A DNA stretch of 64,000 nucleotides from Pseudoclavibacter sp. AY1F1 (lineage in GTDB: Bacteria; Actinomycetota; Actinomycetes; Actinomycetales; Microbacteriaceae): NCBI RefSeq assembly GCF_002931075.1, contig NZ_PSTQ01000007.1:124001-188000 (forward strand), written 5' to 3'. Positions 1-14,300 of the stretch are shown here, piece by piece (position 1 is the first letter of the stretch; every line of letters starts with the position of its first letter). The position numbers and the translations under genes are program-made. The notes under the pieces are model-generated. The model was not told the origin of the DNA and ran no database searches. It saw only the letters and a program-made list of their open reading frames with translations.

Positions 1-1422
<1,422 letters not shown>

Positions 1423-1470
1423 TGCTGTTGTCTCCTTGTGAAGAATGAGTCTTCGTCGTGTCGGGGAGGC

Positions 1471-4959
<3,489 letters not shown>

Positions 4960-5387
4960 GGAAGTTCCCTCCACGATCCCGCGGATTCCGCGAGATGCCA
5001 GTAGTGTCGTCGGTGAGGTTCCGCCACGTTTCACGATGTACAAGGCGTGCCCATCGCCAACGGCCGCGGTCGAAGAAGACCCGCGAAGATGTTGGTGAGA
5101 GAAGCACTGCCAGGCCGACCGCAATATGAAGGCATGGTGAGACGAAGCGCAAACATCGAGTGTATGCGCCGTTTGGTGGTATGTCTACCCCGACCTTGCC
5201 TCAATCTCGATTCTCAGGTATAACGCGGCTCGATCGCCCGTCGAAGATCAGTGCCCGAGACAGGCAAGGCTCGGCTCAGCAAGGGGAACCTGGCCTTATC
5301 AGAAAGCGACGACCAAGTCCAGTGTCGGCTTGAATACCGGGCAACCAGGCTCCTACCGTTGAGGCAACCCAACAACGGAGGCACACC
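4960..5387. promoter_or_regulatory. Divergent upstream region of rpoB and the DUF1540 gene
   Basis: This 428-nt stretch has no convincing gene. On the minus strand it is the leader and promoter region of rpoB; a CATATT hexamer lies near 5123-5130 on that strand, but I cannot assign a clear -35, and the leader would be over 150 nt. On the plus strand a promoter for the DUF1540 gene is visible as TTGAAT (5330-5335), an 18-nt spacer and TACCGT (5354-5359). The short open frames here lack conserved features. Confidence 0.45.
5330..5359 (+). promoter_or_regulatory. Sigma-70-type promoter of the DUF1540 gene
   Basis: TTGAAT at 5330-5335 and TACCGT at 5354-5359 are separated by 18 nt. Initiation near 5366 would give a short leader carrying the ACGGAGG ribosome site at 5374-5380. 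Confidence 0.5.
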
Positions 5388-5675
5388 ATGACACTGCTCG
5401 ATCTCCCCAACGTCAGCACCTGTTCTGTGGCCGGATGCTCGTTCAACCACGACGGCTGCCATGCCCCCGCCGTGACGATCGACGGCGACGAGGGCTGCGC
5501 CACGTTCATCCCTCTCGACCGCAAGGGCGGCCTCGACAAGGTCATCGCGGGTGTCGGTGCCTGCCAGGCCGCTGACTGCCGCTTCAACAAGGACCTCACG
5601 TGCAGCGCCCCCGCCATCCGTGTCGGCGCGCAGGGCAACGACGCCGCCGACTGCCTCACCTACGAGGCGGCCTGA
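5388..5675 (+). CDS. DUF1540 domain protein, duplicated cysteine motif
   Basis: This small cytoplasmic protein has 95 residues and consists of two copies of a cysteine-rich motif, at about residues 12-48 and 59-92. Each has the pattern C-x3-C-x-FN followed by C-x-AP-x-[IV] and a later cysteine. This is the DUF1540 pattern, a probable metal-binding knuckle of unknown function. The start is ATG 5388 with an excellent ribosome site, a promoter is visible upstream, and a perfect 42-bp palindrome follows as terminator, so the gene stands alone. A role in metal binding is inference from the cysteine pattern only. Confidence 0.88.
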   Translation: MTLLDLPNVSTCSVAGCSFNHDGCHAPAVTIDGDEGCATFIPLDRKGGLDKVIAGVGACQAADCRFNKDLTCSAPAIRVGAQGNDAADCLTYEAA

Positions 5676-5693
5676 CCGCCACCACAGTCCCGT

Positions 5694-5735
5694 CGACGAA
5701 GCGCCGACCTCCTGCAGGAGGTCGGCGCTTCGTCG
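5694..5735 (+). terminator. Perfect 42-bp palindromic hairpin after the DUF1540 gene
   Basis: Bases 5694-5735 form a perfect inverted repeat, 21 bp per arm with no fixed loop, centred on CCTGCAGG. It lies 18 nt after the DUF1540 stop. There is no T-run, as is common for high-GC actinobacterial terminators. Confidence 0.8.
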
Positions 5736-5895
5736 TTCGCATCCCGTTCAGCCCCCAGCTCCATCCGTTCAGCTTCTGACTCCTCGCGTTCAGCTCCCCG
5801 CTACCACAGGGGCACCCGCTCCGGCTTCGATGCTCATGGTGCATGTGCCCTCGAGCGCACATCGCTTCATCCCCCGAGCGCAGAGGAGCGCGTGC

Positions 5896-8454
5896 GTGCA
5901 AGCACAACGAACCCCACTGGCGGCAGCCGTCGCCTTGATCATCGGCGGAGGTGCGGCCCTGGCAGTTCCCATGTCGGCGAACGCGGCTCCCTCCCCCGCG
6001 GTGCACACGAGCGGCATCGTCATCAACGAGGTCGAGTCCAACGGCGACGCGACCGACTGGATCGAGCTCAAGAACACCGGTGGCGAGCCCGTCGACGTCT
6101 CAGGATGGGCGGTCAAGGACAACGACGACGCCCGCGACTTCCGTTTCCCGAGCGGTACGAGCATCCAGCCTGGCACCTACCTGGTTGTCGATGACTCGGA
6201 GTTCGGCTTCGGTCTCGGCAAGGAAGACGAGGCACGGGTCTTCGATGCAGCGGGCACGCTTGTCGATGCGTACTCGTGGGCGCAGCACGCCGAGGTCAGC
6301 TATGCGCGACTCCCAGACGGCATCGGCGAGTTCACCCAGACGACCGCGAGCAGCAGGGGCGCGGCTAACGAAGTCGAGGCGGCCACCGGTTCTGTGGTCA
6401 TCAACGAGATCGAGTCCTCCGGTGGCGAGCCTGGCGACTGGGTCGAGCTCTTCAACCCAGGTGTGGGCGCGATTGACCTGGGCGGCTACGTCTTCACCGA
6501 CAACTCGCCGGAGGACGAGACGCACCGCTACGCGCTGCCAGCAGGCACGACGCTGCAGCCGGGCGCCTACCTCGTCATCGAGGAGGCGGCCTTCAACTTC
6601 GGCCTCGGCGGAGGCGACAGCGCCCTGCTCTTCGCTCCGGACGGGACGACGCTCGTCGACGAGCATTCGTGGACCCAGCACGCGGCGACAAGCTACGGCC
6701 GGTCGCCAAACGGTTCCGGCGCGTTCACCGAGACGTCCGAGCCGACCAAGGGCGCAGAGAACCGCTTCGCAGGCACAGCTCCCACCTCCCCCGTGGTCAT
6801 CAACGAAGTCGAGTCGAACGGCGGAACGCCAGGCGACTGGGTTGAGGTGTACAACCGCAGCGCGGTGACCGTCGACATCACCGGCTGGACCATTGTCGAC
6901 AACAACGCGGGCCACACCCCAGCTCCGGCCCCCGAGGCGACCGTGCTGGCCCCCGGCGAATTCTTCGTCTACGAGGAGAGCAGCCTCGGCTTCGGACTCG
7001 GCAGCGGCGACAGCGCAACGCTCGCGGATGCCTCAGGCACGATCGTCGACACGACCACGTGGGTCGACCACGTGGACGTGAGCTGGGCCAGGTGCGCCGA
7101 CGGCGACGGCGACTTCCGAGCGACCAGTGCATCGACCAAGGGCGCGCTCAACGCGTGCTCTGATGTCCCCGTCGAGACGCCGGGCCCGACCACCCCTGAG
7201 GCCTCCCCCTGGACGGGCTCACCGGATGTTGTCCCCGTCGCGGGTGGCATCACGCTCGGAGAGGACATGTCAGGGCTCGAGTTCCAGTACTCGGCGGAGG
7301 GCAGCACGCTCTGGGCCGTCGACAACGGCACCGGCAGCCTGTACCGCTTCGACGTCGCCGCCGACGGAAGCGTCTCCGCCGCTGCCGGCTGGGAGGACCC
7401 CAAGCGGGTTCGCTTCCAGGCGGACGCGGACAACCCAGCAGCGGCGGGCCCCGACGCAGAGGGCGTCACGGTCTCGGCAGACCAGCCCGAGTCCGTCTAC
7501 ATCGGCTCGGAGCGCGACAACTCGGACAAGGGCACCAACAAGAACACGATCCTCAAGGTCAACCTCCGCGATGCGACGGGCACGGATGTCGTCGCGACCG
7601 CCGAGTGGGACCTCACCGCGAGCCTGCCGCAGGTCGGTGCCAACACTGGCATCGAGGCCATCGAGTGGGTTGCGGACAGTGAGCTCGAGGGTCGACTGCT
7701 CGACGAGAACACGGGCGCGCCCTACGACTCTGCGAACTACCCGGGCGCGAACGGCTTGTTCTTCGTCGCCGTCGAGGAGACCGCGGGCGTCTACGCGTAT
7801 GCGCTCTTCGACGACGGGAGCGCTGGTCGCGTCGCCACGCTCGAGTCCGGCCTCGGTGGCGTCATGGCACTCGATTACGACGAGTCCACGCGGACCCTCT
7901 GGGGCATGTGCGACAACGGATGCGGTGGCACCAGCGCGCTGTTCCAGTTCGGGATGGCCGACGGATCAGCCGGCTACTCGGTGACGCACGTCGCCCGGCC
8001 GGCAGGGCTCCCCGACACCAACAACGAGGGGTTCGCCATCGCGGCGAACGAGACCTGCGCGAACGGGACACGGGCCGCTTACTGGCTCGAGGACGGCGTG
8101 AAGGCCGATGCCCTCAAGCAGGGCTCGATCGCGTGCGCACCCGTCGAGACGCCTGCGCCCACGGAGACCCCAGGCGCAACGGAGACCCCAGGCGCCACGG
8201 AGACCCCAAGCGCGACGGAGACCCCAGGCGCGACGGAGACTCCCGCGACAACGGAGACACCAGCAGCAACGCAGACGCCGGGCGCGACCGCCGGCACTGG
8301 AACCGGAACCGGAACTGGAACCGGAACGGGCGCTGGTGCTGGCGGTGAAGCGCTCGCAACGACCGGCGCCGAGCAGTTCGTCGCCGTCACGCTCGCGGCC
8401 CTCGCCGCGCTCGCGCTCGGCGGCTTCGCGCTTCTGCGACGCCGCGACGCGTAG
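5896..8454 (+). CDS. Secreted, sortase-anchored protein: three lamin-tail domains plus phytase-like domain
   Basis: This protein has 852 residues. GTG 5896 is chosen because it follows a GAGGAG ribosome site and opens a signal peptide (hydrophobic run [17 protein letters not shown], Ala-rich cleavage region). Three lamin-tail (LTD) domains begin at about residues 40, 166 and 299, each opening with a [IV]VINE[VI]ES motif. A phytase-like/esterase-like beta-propeller region spans about 452-750 ([25 protein letters not shown]). A TETPGA repeat stalk (about 756-797) and a Gly-Thr linker lead to LATTG (820-824), a hydrophobic helix and RRRDA. LATTG fits the LAXTG signal of class E sortases, so wall anchoring is expected. 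LTD domains are known in secreted nucleases and adhesins; the substrate here is unknown. Confidence 0.88.
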   Translation: MQAQRTPLAAAVALIIGGGAALAVPMSANAAPSPAVHTSGIVINEVESNGDATDWIELKNTGGEPVDVSGWAVKDNDDARDFRFPSGTSIQPGTYLVVDDSEFGFGLGKEDEARVFDAAGTLVDAYSWAQHAEVSYARLPDGIGEFTQTTASSRGAANEVEAATGSVVINEIESSGGEPGDWVELFNPGVGAIDLGGYVFTDNSPEDETHRYALPAGTTLQPGAYLVIEEAAFNFGLGGGDSALLFAPDGTTLVDEHSWTQHAATSYGRSPNGSGAFTETSEPTKGAENRFAGTAPTSPVVINEVESNGGTPGDWVEVYNRSAVTVDITGWTIVDNNAGHTPAPAPEATVLAPGEFFVYEESSLGFGLGSGDSATLADASGTIVDTTTWVDHVDVSWARCADGDGDFRATSASTKGALNACSDVPVETPGPTTPEASPWTGSPDVVPVAGGITLGEDMSGLEFQYSAEGSTLWAVDNGTGSLYRFDVAADGSVSAAAGWEDPKRVRFQADADNPAAAGPDAEGVTVSADQPESVYIGSERDNSDKGTNKNTILKVNLRDATGTDVVATAEWDLTASLPQVGANTGIEAIEWVADSELEGRLLDENTGAPYDSANYPGANGLFFVAVEETAGVYAYALFDDGSAGRVATLESGLGGVMALDYDESTRTLWGMCDNGCGGTSALFQFGMADGSAGYSVTHVARPAGLPDTNNEGFAIAANETCANGTRAAYWLEDGVKADALKQGSIACAPVETPAPTETPGATETPGATETPSATETPGATETPATTETPAATQTPGATAGTGTGTGTGTGTGAGAGGEALATTGAEQFVAVTLAALAALALGGFALLRRRDA
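8161..8286 (+). repeat. Seven 18-bp tandem repeats encoding TETPGA-type units
   Basis: Seven copies of an 18-bp unit (ACGGAGACCCCAGGCGCA and variants) encode the Thr/Pro stalk of the wall-anchored protein. The last three copies have diverged. Such stalks usually span the peptidoglycan, and their copy number can vary between strains. Confidence 0.9.
8296..8331 (+). repeat. GGAACC-type hexanucleotide repeat encoding Gly-Thr
   Basis: About six units of a GGAACC/GGAACT hexamer encode alternating Gly and Thr between the TETPGA stalk and the LATTG sorting signal. Confidence 0.85.
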
Positions 8455-8469
8455 CGAACAGCAGGTCAA

Positions 8470-8503
8470 CTGAGGGCAGGGGCGTTCGCGCCCCTGCCCT
8501 CAG
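8470..8503 (+). terminator. 15-bp stem with TTCG tetraloop after the wall-anchored protein gene
   Basis: A perfect 15-bp inverted repeat closes on a TTCG tetraloop (8485-8488), 16 nt after the stop codon. UUCG-type loops are unusually stable, which supports a rho-independent terminator although no T-run follows. Confidence 0.85.
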
Positions 8504-8690
8504 TCGTCCGTTCCTGCAGCAGTGCGTGCGCCTTCGGGTGCGCGTCAACACGACCGGGGAGTCCTCCCCCGCATCCGTTCTGGGCCGACCCGGTCGGTTA
8601 GCGTGGCTTGCAGCACGGTCGGCTTCTTCGGATCGCGAGGAAGCATGCCCCAGCTTCGGCCGTGTCACGCCTCGCCTTGAAGGAGTCAAC

Positions 8691-9512
8691 GTGAAAAACC
8701 TCGTGCGAACGTCAGCGGTCGCGCTCACCGCCCTTTTCCTGCTCTCAGGATGCGCCCTCGTCGACCAGGTGACCGGCGGTCAGTCTCCAGAGGTCGAGAC
8801 GACTTCCACCGCCACGCCGGAGACCGCCCCGTCCGGGACCGGCGAGGCGAACCCGTCTGCGTCGTCCGACTCAGGAGCCTTCGCCGTCAGCTTCTCGTGC
8901 AGGATGGCTGACTCGCGCAGCTTCACGGAGGCCCCCTCGGAGCTTGACGAGATCTGGGCGCTCGGCGACGATGTGACGCGCTGCACCGGCAAGTCGAACG
9001 GCGGGACCACCTTCACGGAGACCGAGCAGAAAGCGCTCGACGCGCTCGGTCAGGCCGCCACCGACGATGCTAAGGACGAGGCGGCCGCCGACGATGTCCG
9101 CCTCGCGGACATCTACGCGCTGTGCGCCACGCCCGGCTTCTACTTCGGCGTCTCGCCTGGCATCTCCAATGACGAGCAGGCCTCGCAGATCGCGGCCGCG
9201 CTCATCCTGTGCCCCGAGCACCCTGACGCAGACCAGACCAGGGGCTCGCTCAGCACCTACGAGGCGAACGTGAAGGCAGGCAACGACGGCACCCGATTCA
9301 ACGACGGCGTCTGGAAGGTCGGCGAGGAGATCAAGCCTGGCACCTACAAGCCCGAGTCGCCCAGCGACAACTGCCGTTGGTTCCGCTACGACGCAGAGGG
9401 CGACTGGATCGAGTCGTCGTACGACAAGGCTCAGGCCGAGATCGTCGTGACGATCGACGCGACGGACAGCACCTTCGAGTCCAGGAACTGCGGCTATTGG
9501 CGAGCATCCTGA
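8691..9512 (+). CDS. Lipoprotein of unknown function
   Basis: This lipoprotein has 273 residues. GTG 8691 follows an AGGAG ribosome site and begins MKNLVRTS, a hydrophobic run and the lipobox LLSGC, so the protein should be lipidated at Cys19 and face outward. A Thr/Ser/Pro-rich linker (about residues 30-62) precedes the body. The last 60 residues (GVWKVGEEIKPGTYKPES, then CRWFRYD) resemble the short repeat found at the end of many actinobacterial secreted proteins. I do not recognise a family with a known function. A TAGCGT hexamer at 8599-8604 may be its -10. A strong hairpin follows. Confidence 0.85.
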   Translation: MKNLVRTSAVALTALFLLSGCALVDQVTGGQSPEVETTSTATPETAPSGTGEANPSASSDSGAFAVSFSCRMADSRSFTEAPSELDEIWALGDDVTRCTGKSNGGTTFTETEQKALDALGQAATDDAKDEAAADDVRLADIYALCATPGFYFGVSPGISNDEQASQIAAALILCPEHPDADQTRGSLSTYEANVKAGNDGTRFNDGVWKVGEEIKPGTYKPESPSDNCRWFRYDAEGDWIESSYDKAQAEIVVTIDATDSTFESRNCGYWRAS

Positions 9513-9541
9513 CCCCAACGGCTTTCAGCCAGCGGAGACGG

Positions 9542-9588
9542 CAGACGAGCGTGCCCCCTCGAAGAACTCGAGGGGGCACGCTCGTCTG
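9542..9588. terminator. Bidirectional 21-bp hairpin between the lipoprotein gene and katA
   Basis: Perfect 21-bp arms (9542-9562 and 9568-9588) enclose a 5-nt AGAAC loop. It lies between two converging genes and can end both transcripts. Confidence 0.88.
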
Positions 9589-9621
9589 TGCAGGTTGCTT
9601 GCCCGCCGGGGCAGCTCTCGG

Positions 9622-11118
9622 CTAGTGGCCGACGCCCACGGGCGCTGGGTCGGTGTCGACGGCGTTCGCCTCGACGGCGGCGCGGATGCGGGCACCTGTC
9701 TCGGGGTCGATGCTCGCCCAGTACTGGAACGCGTTCGAGCGGACCGGCTCGATGACAGTCTCGAGCGCGCCGGCGACAGTCTCCACGAGGCGGTCGCGCT
9801 GCTCCTGCGTGTAGACCTCGCGGATCAGCGTGCCAGGCTGCGAGAAGTCGTCGTCGTCCGCACGCAGCGTGTAGGCGCTGCGGACGAGGTCCCCGTCGGT
9901 CTCCCACGAGTTCTCGACGGGGCCGGTCTGGTCGGCGTACGGGCGCCCGAACGAGTTCGGCGCGTAAACAGGAGCGGCACCGGAGTGCGACACCGTCATG
10001 TTGCCGTCGAACGTGTACGAGTTCGTCGGGTTCTTGGGGCGGTTGACGTCAAGCTGCTGGTAGTTCGTGCCGATGCGCGCGCGCTGCGCGTCCGGGTACG
10101 CGAAGACGCGGCCGAGGAGCATCTTGTCCGGCGAGATGCCGGTGCCAGGCACCTGGTTCGACGGCGAGAAGGCTGCCTGCTCGATCTGCGCGAAGAAGTT
10201 CTCCGGGTTGCGGTTGAGCTCGAGCGTGCCAACCGGGATGAGCGGGTAGTCGGCGTGCGGCCAGACCTTGGTGAGGTCGAACGGGTTGATGCGGTAGGTC
10301 TTCGCCTCCTCGAATGGCATGACCTGCACATTCAGCTTCCAGCGCGGGAAGTCCTGGCGGTCGATCGCGTCGAACAGGTCGCGGCGGTGGTACTCGGCGT
10401 CGGAGCCGGCGAGCTTCTCGGCCTCGTCGTTCGACAGCACCTCGACGCCCTGCTCGGAGATGAAGTGGTACTTCACCCAGAAGCGCTCACCAGCCGCGTT
10501 GATCCACGCGTAGGTGTGCGAACCGTAGCCGTTCATCTCACGCCACGAGCGCGGGAGGCCACGGTCGCCCATCAGGTAGGTGACCTGGTGCGCGGTCTCC
10601 GGGTTGAGAGTCCAGAAGTCCCACTGCATCGTATTGTCGCGCAGTCCCGAGTTCGGGAGACGCTTCTGCGAGCGGATGAAGTGGGGGAACTTCATGGGGT
10701 CGCGCAGGAAGAAGACAGGCGTGTTGTTGCCCACGATGTCGAGGTTGCCCTCGCTCGTGTAGAAGCGCAGCGAGAAGCCGCGCACGTCGCGCCACGTGTC
10801 CGGCGAGCCCTGCTCGCCCGCGACGGTCGAGAAGCGCAGGAGCGTCTCACTCTCGGCACCCTGCTGGAAGACGGCGGCGCGTGTGTACTGGGAGACGTCG
10901 TGCGTCGTCGTGAAGGTGCCGAATGCGCCGGCGCCCTTTGCGTGCGGGTTGCGCTCCGGCACACGCTCGCGGTTGAAGCTCGCGAGCGTCTCGACGAGGC
11001 GCACGTCGTGCAGCATGAGCGGGCCGTCAGCGCCCGCGCTCAGGGAGTTCCGGTCGCTCTCGGTCGGCGAGCCGTTGGTTTCGGTCGATGGGACTGTCGG
11101 GTCGATGTAGTCAGTCAT
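9622..11118 (-). CDS. katA: Monofunctional haem catalase
   Basis: This catalase has 498 residues and converts hydrogen peroxide to water and oxygen in the cytoplasm. The active-site signature [18 protein letters not shown] with the catalytic His is near residue 60, the distal [15 protein letters not shown] motif follows, and the proximal haem-ligand segment RVFAYPDAQ carries the Tyr. Length fits the small-subunit clade. I chose ATG 11118 (MTDYIDP) rather than the upstream ATG 11139, because a GAGGAG ribosome site sits just before it. It lies 55 nt after a Fur-family regulator gene on the same strand and is presumably controlled by it. Confidence 0.97.
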   Translation of the reverse strand: MTDYIDPTVPSTETNGSPTESDRNSLSAGADGPLMLHDVRLVETLASFNRERVPERNPHAKGAGAFGTFTTTHDVSQYTRAAVFQQGAESETLLRFSTVAGEQGSPDTWRDVRGFSLRFYTSEGNLDIVGNNTPVFFLRDPMKFPHFIRSQKRLPNSGLRDNTMQWDFWTLNPETAHQVTYLMGDRGLPRSWREMNGYGSHTYAWINAAGERFWVKYHFISEQGVEVLSNDEAEKLAGSDAEYHRRDLFDAIDRQDFPRWKLNVQVMPFEEAKTYRINPFDLTKVWPHADYPLIPVGTLELNRNPENFFAQIEQAAFSPSNQVPGTGISPDKMLLGRVFAYPDAQRARIGTNYQQLDVNRPKNPTNSYTFDGNMTVSHSGAAPVYAPNSFGRPYADQTGPVENSWETDGDLVRSAYTLRADDDDFSQPGTLIREVYTQEQRDRLVETVAGALETVIEPVRSNAFQYWASIDPETGARIRAAVEANAVDTDPAPVGVGH

Positions 11119-11173
11119 GGCGCTCCTCTTCGGATTCATTGGGCTGTGAACTGGGGGATGAGACTTGGGTGGA

Positions 11174-11638
11174 TCAGTGCGACGAGCAGTCGGCGCAGAT
11201 ACCGCGGTAGACGACTTCGGCCGTATGCACGGCGAAGCCTCGCGGCGCCTCGGGGATGAGGCAGGGCGCCTCGCCGACGGCGCAGTCGACGTCCTCGATG
11301 CGGCCGCACTCGTCGCAGACTGCGTGGTGGTGGTTGTCGCCGATGCGGGTCTCGAAGCGGGCTGCGGTGCGGGGTGCGTCGAAGCGGCGAACGAGGCCGG
11401 CGCGCCCGAGGTCGTCGAGGATCCCGTACACGGCCTGCAGCGTGAGCGAGCCGAGCTCGGCCCGGCTCGGCGTCGCGGCGGCGAAGATGCGCTCGGCGGA
11501 CGAGTGCGGGTTCGTGTCGAGTAGGTCGAGCACGGTGACGCGCTGGCGCGTCACGCGAAGGCCGGCCCGACGCAGCGCCGACTGCCAGAAGGCGGCGTCA
11601 CGGCGCTCCCCTGCTGCGTGCTCGGTTGCGGTTGCCAT
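11174..11638 (-). CDS. furA: Fur-family regulator of catalase (FurA/CatR type)
   Basis: This Fur-family repressor has 154 residues: an N-terminal winged helix ([16 protein letters not shown] at about 31-46) and a C-terminal metal-binding domain with [10 protein letters not shown] and a final CADC. Two CxxC pairs indicate a structural zinc. Directly upstream of katA it is the classic actinobacterial peroxide or iron sensor that represses its own operon. ATG 11638 is preferred; a CAGCAT hexamer ends 6 nt before it, suggesting a leaderless start, and a palindromic operator lies just upstream. An alternative in-frame ATG at 11677 would place the operator inside the gene. Confidence 0.9.
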   Translation of the reverse strand: MATATEHAAGERRDAAFWQSALRRAGLRVTRQRVTVLDLLDTNPHSSAERIFAAATPSRAELGSLTLQAVYGILDDLGRAGLVRRFDAPRTAARFETRIGDNHHHAVCDECGRIEDVDCAVGEAPCLIPEAPRGFAVHTAEVVYRGICADCSSH

Positions 11639-11657
11639 GCATCCATGCTGGCCCTTC

Positions 11658-11674
11658 TTTTGAATGATTCCAAA
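11658..11674 (-). promoter_or_regulatory. Probable Fur/PerR-like operator of furA-katA
   Basis: On the minus strand this 17-bp sequence reads TTTGGAATCATTCAAAA, an imperfect palindrome around a GAAT-C-ATTC core. It sits 8 nt upstream of the proposed -10 of furA and also upstream of the divergent methyltransferase gene. Position and symmetry fit autoregulation by the Fur-family protein encoded next to it. Confidence 0.65.
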
Positions 11675-11722
11675 CAAGGCGACCCTTGCTCGAAAGCCGC
11701 GTGTCTCTGCTTGACTTGCCAG

Positions 11723-12619
11723 GTGCCGTCAGCCAGCGAGAAGACCCCAAACAGCTCCAGCCCGCAGACCAGCGTCAAGCTCGACTCCGGAGCCCAGGCC
11801 CGGTTCTCTCGCGACGGCGAGGAGTGGACGCTCATCGTCGACGGCACGCCGCAGTCGGCCGTCAACCCGCTCGATCCCCGCGAGCTCTCCTTCGGGTACA
11901 TCCGCCACATGGGCTACGTCCTCGACCTCGCCTTCCCTGAAGCGGCAGCCATCACGGCCCTCCACCTCGGCGCTGGGGCACTCACGATCCCCCGCTACGT
12001 CGACGCCACGCGGCCACGATCGCGCCAGCAGGTCGTCGAACTCGAGCGCTCCCTGGTCGACTTCGTGCGCGAGGTCGTTCCGCTGCCAGCAGGGGCGAGC
12101 ATCCGCATCCGCTACGGGGACGCACGCGAGCAGCTCGGCAGGCTCCCGCGCGGCCTGCTCGGCTCGGTCGACGCCATCGTCGTCGACATCTTCTCCGGCG
12201 CGCAGACGCCAGCCCACGTCACGAGCGTGGAGTTCTTCTCCGAGCTGGAGCCGTTCCTGCGGCCGGACGGCGTGGTGCTCGTCAACATCGCGGACGGTCA
12301 CGACCTCTCGTTCGCGCGAGCCGAGGTTGCGACGTTGCTCGAGGTGTTCGGCGAGGTCACCCTCGTCGGCGACCCGGCGATGCTCAAAGGCCGCAGGTTC
12401 GGCAACATCGCCGCCGTCGCCTCACGCTCCGCAGAGGCGCTGGCGCTTCCCGGACTGGAGCGACGAGTCGCGTCAGGGTTCCCGCCGGCCGTCGTCGTGC
12501 GAGGGCAGGCAGTGCGCGAGTTCATCCGGGGCGCCGACCCGGCACGCGACGCCTCGGCGACGGCGTCGCCACTCCCAGGCAAGAGCCTGTTCCGCGAGCG
12601 CCGGCAGGGCGGCTGGTAG
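11723..12619 (+). CDS. Spermidine-synthase-like fused methyltransferase domain protein
   Basis: This protein has about 298 residues with a Rossmann-type class I methyltransferase/spermidine synthase fold: ALHLGAGALTIPRY is the glycine-rich nucleotide-binding loop, RIRYGDAREQL gives the acidic motif II, and AIVVDIFSGAQTPAH replaces the polyamine synthase active-site region. The family is common in actinobacteria and annotated as spermidine synthase or fused-MFS domain; true polyamine synthesis is unproven. The start is uncertain: GTG 11723 follows TTGACT by 6 nt and has no clear ribosome site, while earlier ATGs overlap the furA operator. Confidence 0.8.
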   Translation: MPSASEKTPNSSSPQTSVKLDSGAQARFSRDGEEWTLIVDGTPQSAVNPLDPRELSFGYIRHMGYVLDLAFPEAAAITALHLGAGALTIPRYVDATRPRSRQQVVELERSLVDFVREVVPLPAGASIRIRYGDAREQLGRLPRGLLGSVDAIVVDIFSGAQTPAHVTSVEFFSELEPFLRPDGVVLVNIADGHDLSFARAEVATLLEVFGEVTLVGDPAMLKGRRFGNIAAVASRSAEALALPGLERRVASGFPPAVVVRGQAVREFIRGADPARDASATASPLPGKSLFRERRQGGW

Positions 12620-12625
12620 CGCCTC

Positions 12626-13549
12626 TCAGCCGCGGCGCGCGACGGGAAGCGTGAGGCGCACGCGCGTGCCGTGACCCTCCCGGGAGGTGAGCGTCACAGT
12701 GCCCCCGTGTCGGCGCACGATGACGCTGACCAACGCCAGGCCAAGACCGGAGCCCTGCACATCGCGAGCATTCGCCCCGCGCGCCAGCTCCTCCCACACG
12801 CTCGCCTGGTCGGCTAGCGGGATACCTCTGCCTGTGTCTGCGATGTCGAGATGCACCACCGCACCCGGCTGGCCCGCGAACTCCTCGCTGGCGCGCACCT
12901 CGATGCGCGCATCCCGCGCCGAGTACTTGGCGGCGTTTGCAGCGACGTTGTAGATCGCGATGTAGAGCAGGTCTGGGTCACCCGGAATCACCGGCAACGG
13001 CCACGGTGCCGCCGGGAAATCGATGAACATCGATCTCCCGAGCTGCTCGCGGACGGCCTCTGCGACGTCGCGCGTCACCGCCTCGAGCGAGACGGGCTCG
13101 ACGTCGAGAGCGGCCGACTCCAGTTCAGACAGCTTTCGCAGCTCGGCCACCAGCGCACCGAGTCTCCGCGACTGCGCATCAATGACCCCGAGCTGCGGGG
13201 TGACCGGGACACTCGCCGCGACCGCGGATCGCATCGCCATGAGCGGGTTCTTCAGCTCGTGGTCGAGCCGGTCGAGGAACCGCCGGCGGGCGAGGCTCGC
13301 CCTCTCGACAGCCGACGCACGCGCGTCCGACGCAGCCCGCTCTCGGCTGCGGACGGCCACTCGCGACCCGAGCAGCAGAGCCGCGGCGACCGAAGCGAGC
13401 AGCAGGGCGGCGAGAGCCGGGATGGCAGGGAAGCGGATGCCGATCTCCAGCGTGCGATTGTCACCTGACACGAGCATCCATGCCGCGGCCAGCGCCATCA
13501 GGGCGGCCGGCGCGAACGCGCCCCATACCCGCGCCCTGCTCGGCTTCAC
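12626..13549 (-). CDS. Two-component sensor histidine kinase
   Basis: This kinase has 307 residues, with two N-terminal membrane helices (about 10-28 and 40-63) and almost no extracellular loop, so the stimulus is probably sensed in the membrane or through a partner. The catalytic core has the H box LDHELKNPLMAM, the N box NVAANAAKYS, G1 DTGRGIP and G2 GSGLGLALV. GTG 13549 overlaps the stop of the response regulator gene (sequence CAGTGAAG), so the two are translationally coupled and form a cognate pair. It is last in a four-gene unit that starts at 15235. Confidence 0.93.
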   Translation of the reverse strand: MKPSRARVWGAFAPAALMALAAAWMLVSGDNRTLEIGIRFPAIPALAALLLASVAAALLLGSRVAVRSRERAASDARASAVERASLARRRFLDRLDHELKNPLMAMRSAVAASVPVTPQLGVIDAQSRRLGALVAELRKLSELESAALDVEPVSLEAVTRDVAEAVREQLGRSMFIDFPAAPWPLPVIPGDPDLLYIAIYNVAANAAKYSARDARIEVRASEEFAGQPGAVVHLDIADTGRGIPLADQASVWEELARGANARDVQGSGLGLALVSVIVRRHGGTVTLTSREGHGTRVRLTLPVARRG

Positions 13550-14292
13550 TGCGTCACCGTGTGGGCGAAGCGATACCCGAACCCCGGGACGGTGTGGATG
13601 AAGCGCGGCGACTGCGGGTCGTCGCCGATGACCTTGCGCAGTTCGGCGATCCGATGATCGATGGCCCTCGTGTTGGCGGCGAACGTGTACCCCCAAAGTG
13701 CCTGCAGGAGCCGCTCCCGCGAGTGCGCCTCGCCAGGCCTCGCCATCAGGTACTCCAAGACGTGCATGGCCTTGGGCGTGAGGATGAGCTCCCGCTCTCC
13801 GAGCCACACACGCCGCGCCGTGCGGTCGAGCCGCAACTCGCCGGCACACAACTGCTGGGCCGTCACGAGCTGCGCCTGGCCACCCGCGACACGGCGCAAC
13901 ACGGCCCGCACGCGGGACACCAGCTCCTGCGGATCAAAGGGCTTGTTGAGGTAATCGTCTGCGCCCTCCTCAAGCGCCGCGGACCGCTCGAACGACTCCC
14001 CGACCTTCGTCAAGAGGATGATCGGCGTCCAGTCGTCGCCGCCCCGCAACCGGCGGACCAGCTCCCGGCCGTCGAGGCGCGGCATCATGACGTCGCTGAT
14101 CACCACGTCGGGGCGGCGAACCGCGAACTGCTGCAGCGCATCCTGGCCGTCAACCGCCACGGCCACGTCGAAGCCAGAGCGACTGAGGAACGGCGCGAGC
14201 GAGTCGGTGATGGACGGTTCGTCATCCACGAGCAGCAGCCGCGGCAGGGCCTTCAGGGCCGCTCCCTCCGCACCGCCCACGCCAGCTCGCAC
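13546..14292 (-). CDS. OmpR/PhoB-family response regulator
   Basis: This regulator has about 248 residues. The receiver domain carries the acidic pair DDE near residue 23, the phospho-acceptor in VVISDVMMPRLDG, and the switch residues LLTK and NKPF. The C-terminal winged helix (LTPKAMHVLEYLMARPG to HTVPGFGYRFA) is of the OmpR/PhoB type. The start is uncertain: GTG 14292 is given, but the conserved protein begins about 12 residues later, and a GGAGGG site precedes a CTG at 14253. It starts 8 nt after the DUF4190 gene and overlaps the kinase gene. Confidence 0.92.
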   Translation of the reverse strand: MRAGVGGAEGAALKALPRLLLVDDEPSITDSLAPFLSRSGFDVAVAVDGQDALQQFAVRRPDVVISDVMMPRLDGRELVRRLRGGDDWTPIILLTKVGESFERSAALEEGADDYLNKPFDPQELVSRVRAVLRRVAGGQAQLVTAQQLCAGELRLDRTARRVWLGERELILTPKAMHVLEYLMARPGEAHSRERLLQALWGYTFAANTRAIDHRIAELRKVIGDDPQSPRFIHTVPGFGYRFAHTVTQ

Positions 14293-14300
14293 CGCCGACC

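Noticed and set aside
9595-11259. A 554-codon open frame on the plus strand opposite katA
   Set aside because: katA is unmistakable on the other strand; the antisense product has no motif and its length follows from codon bias.
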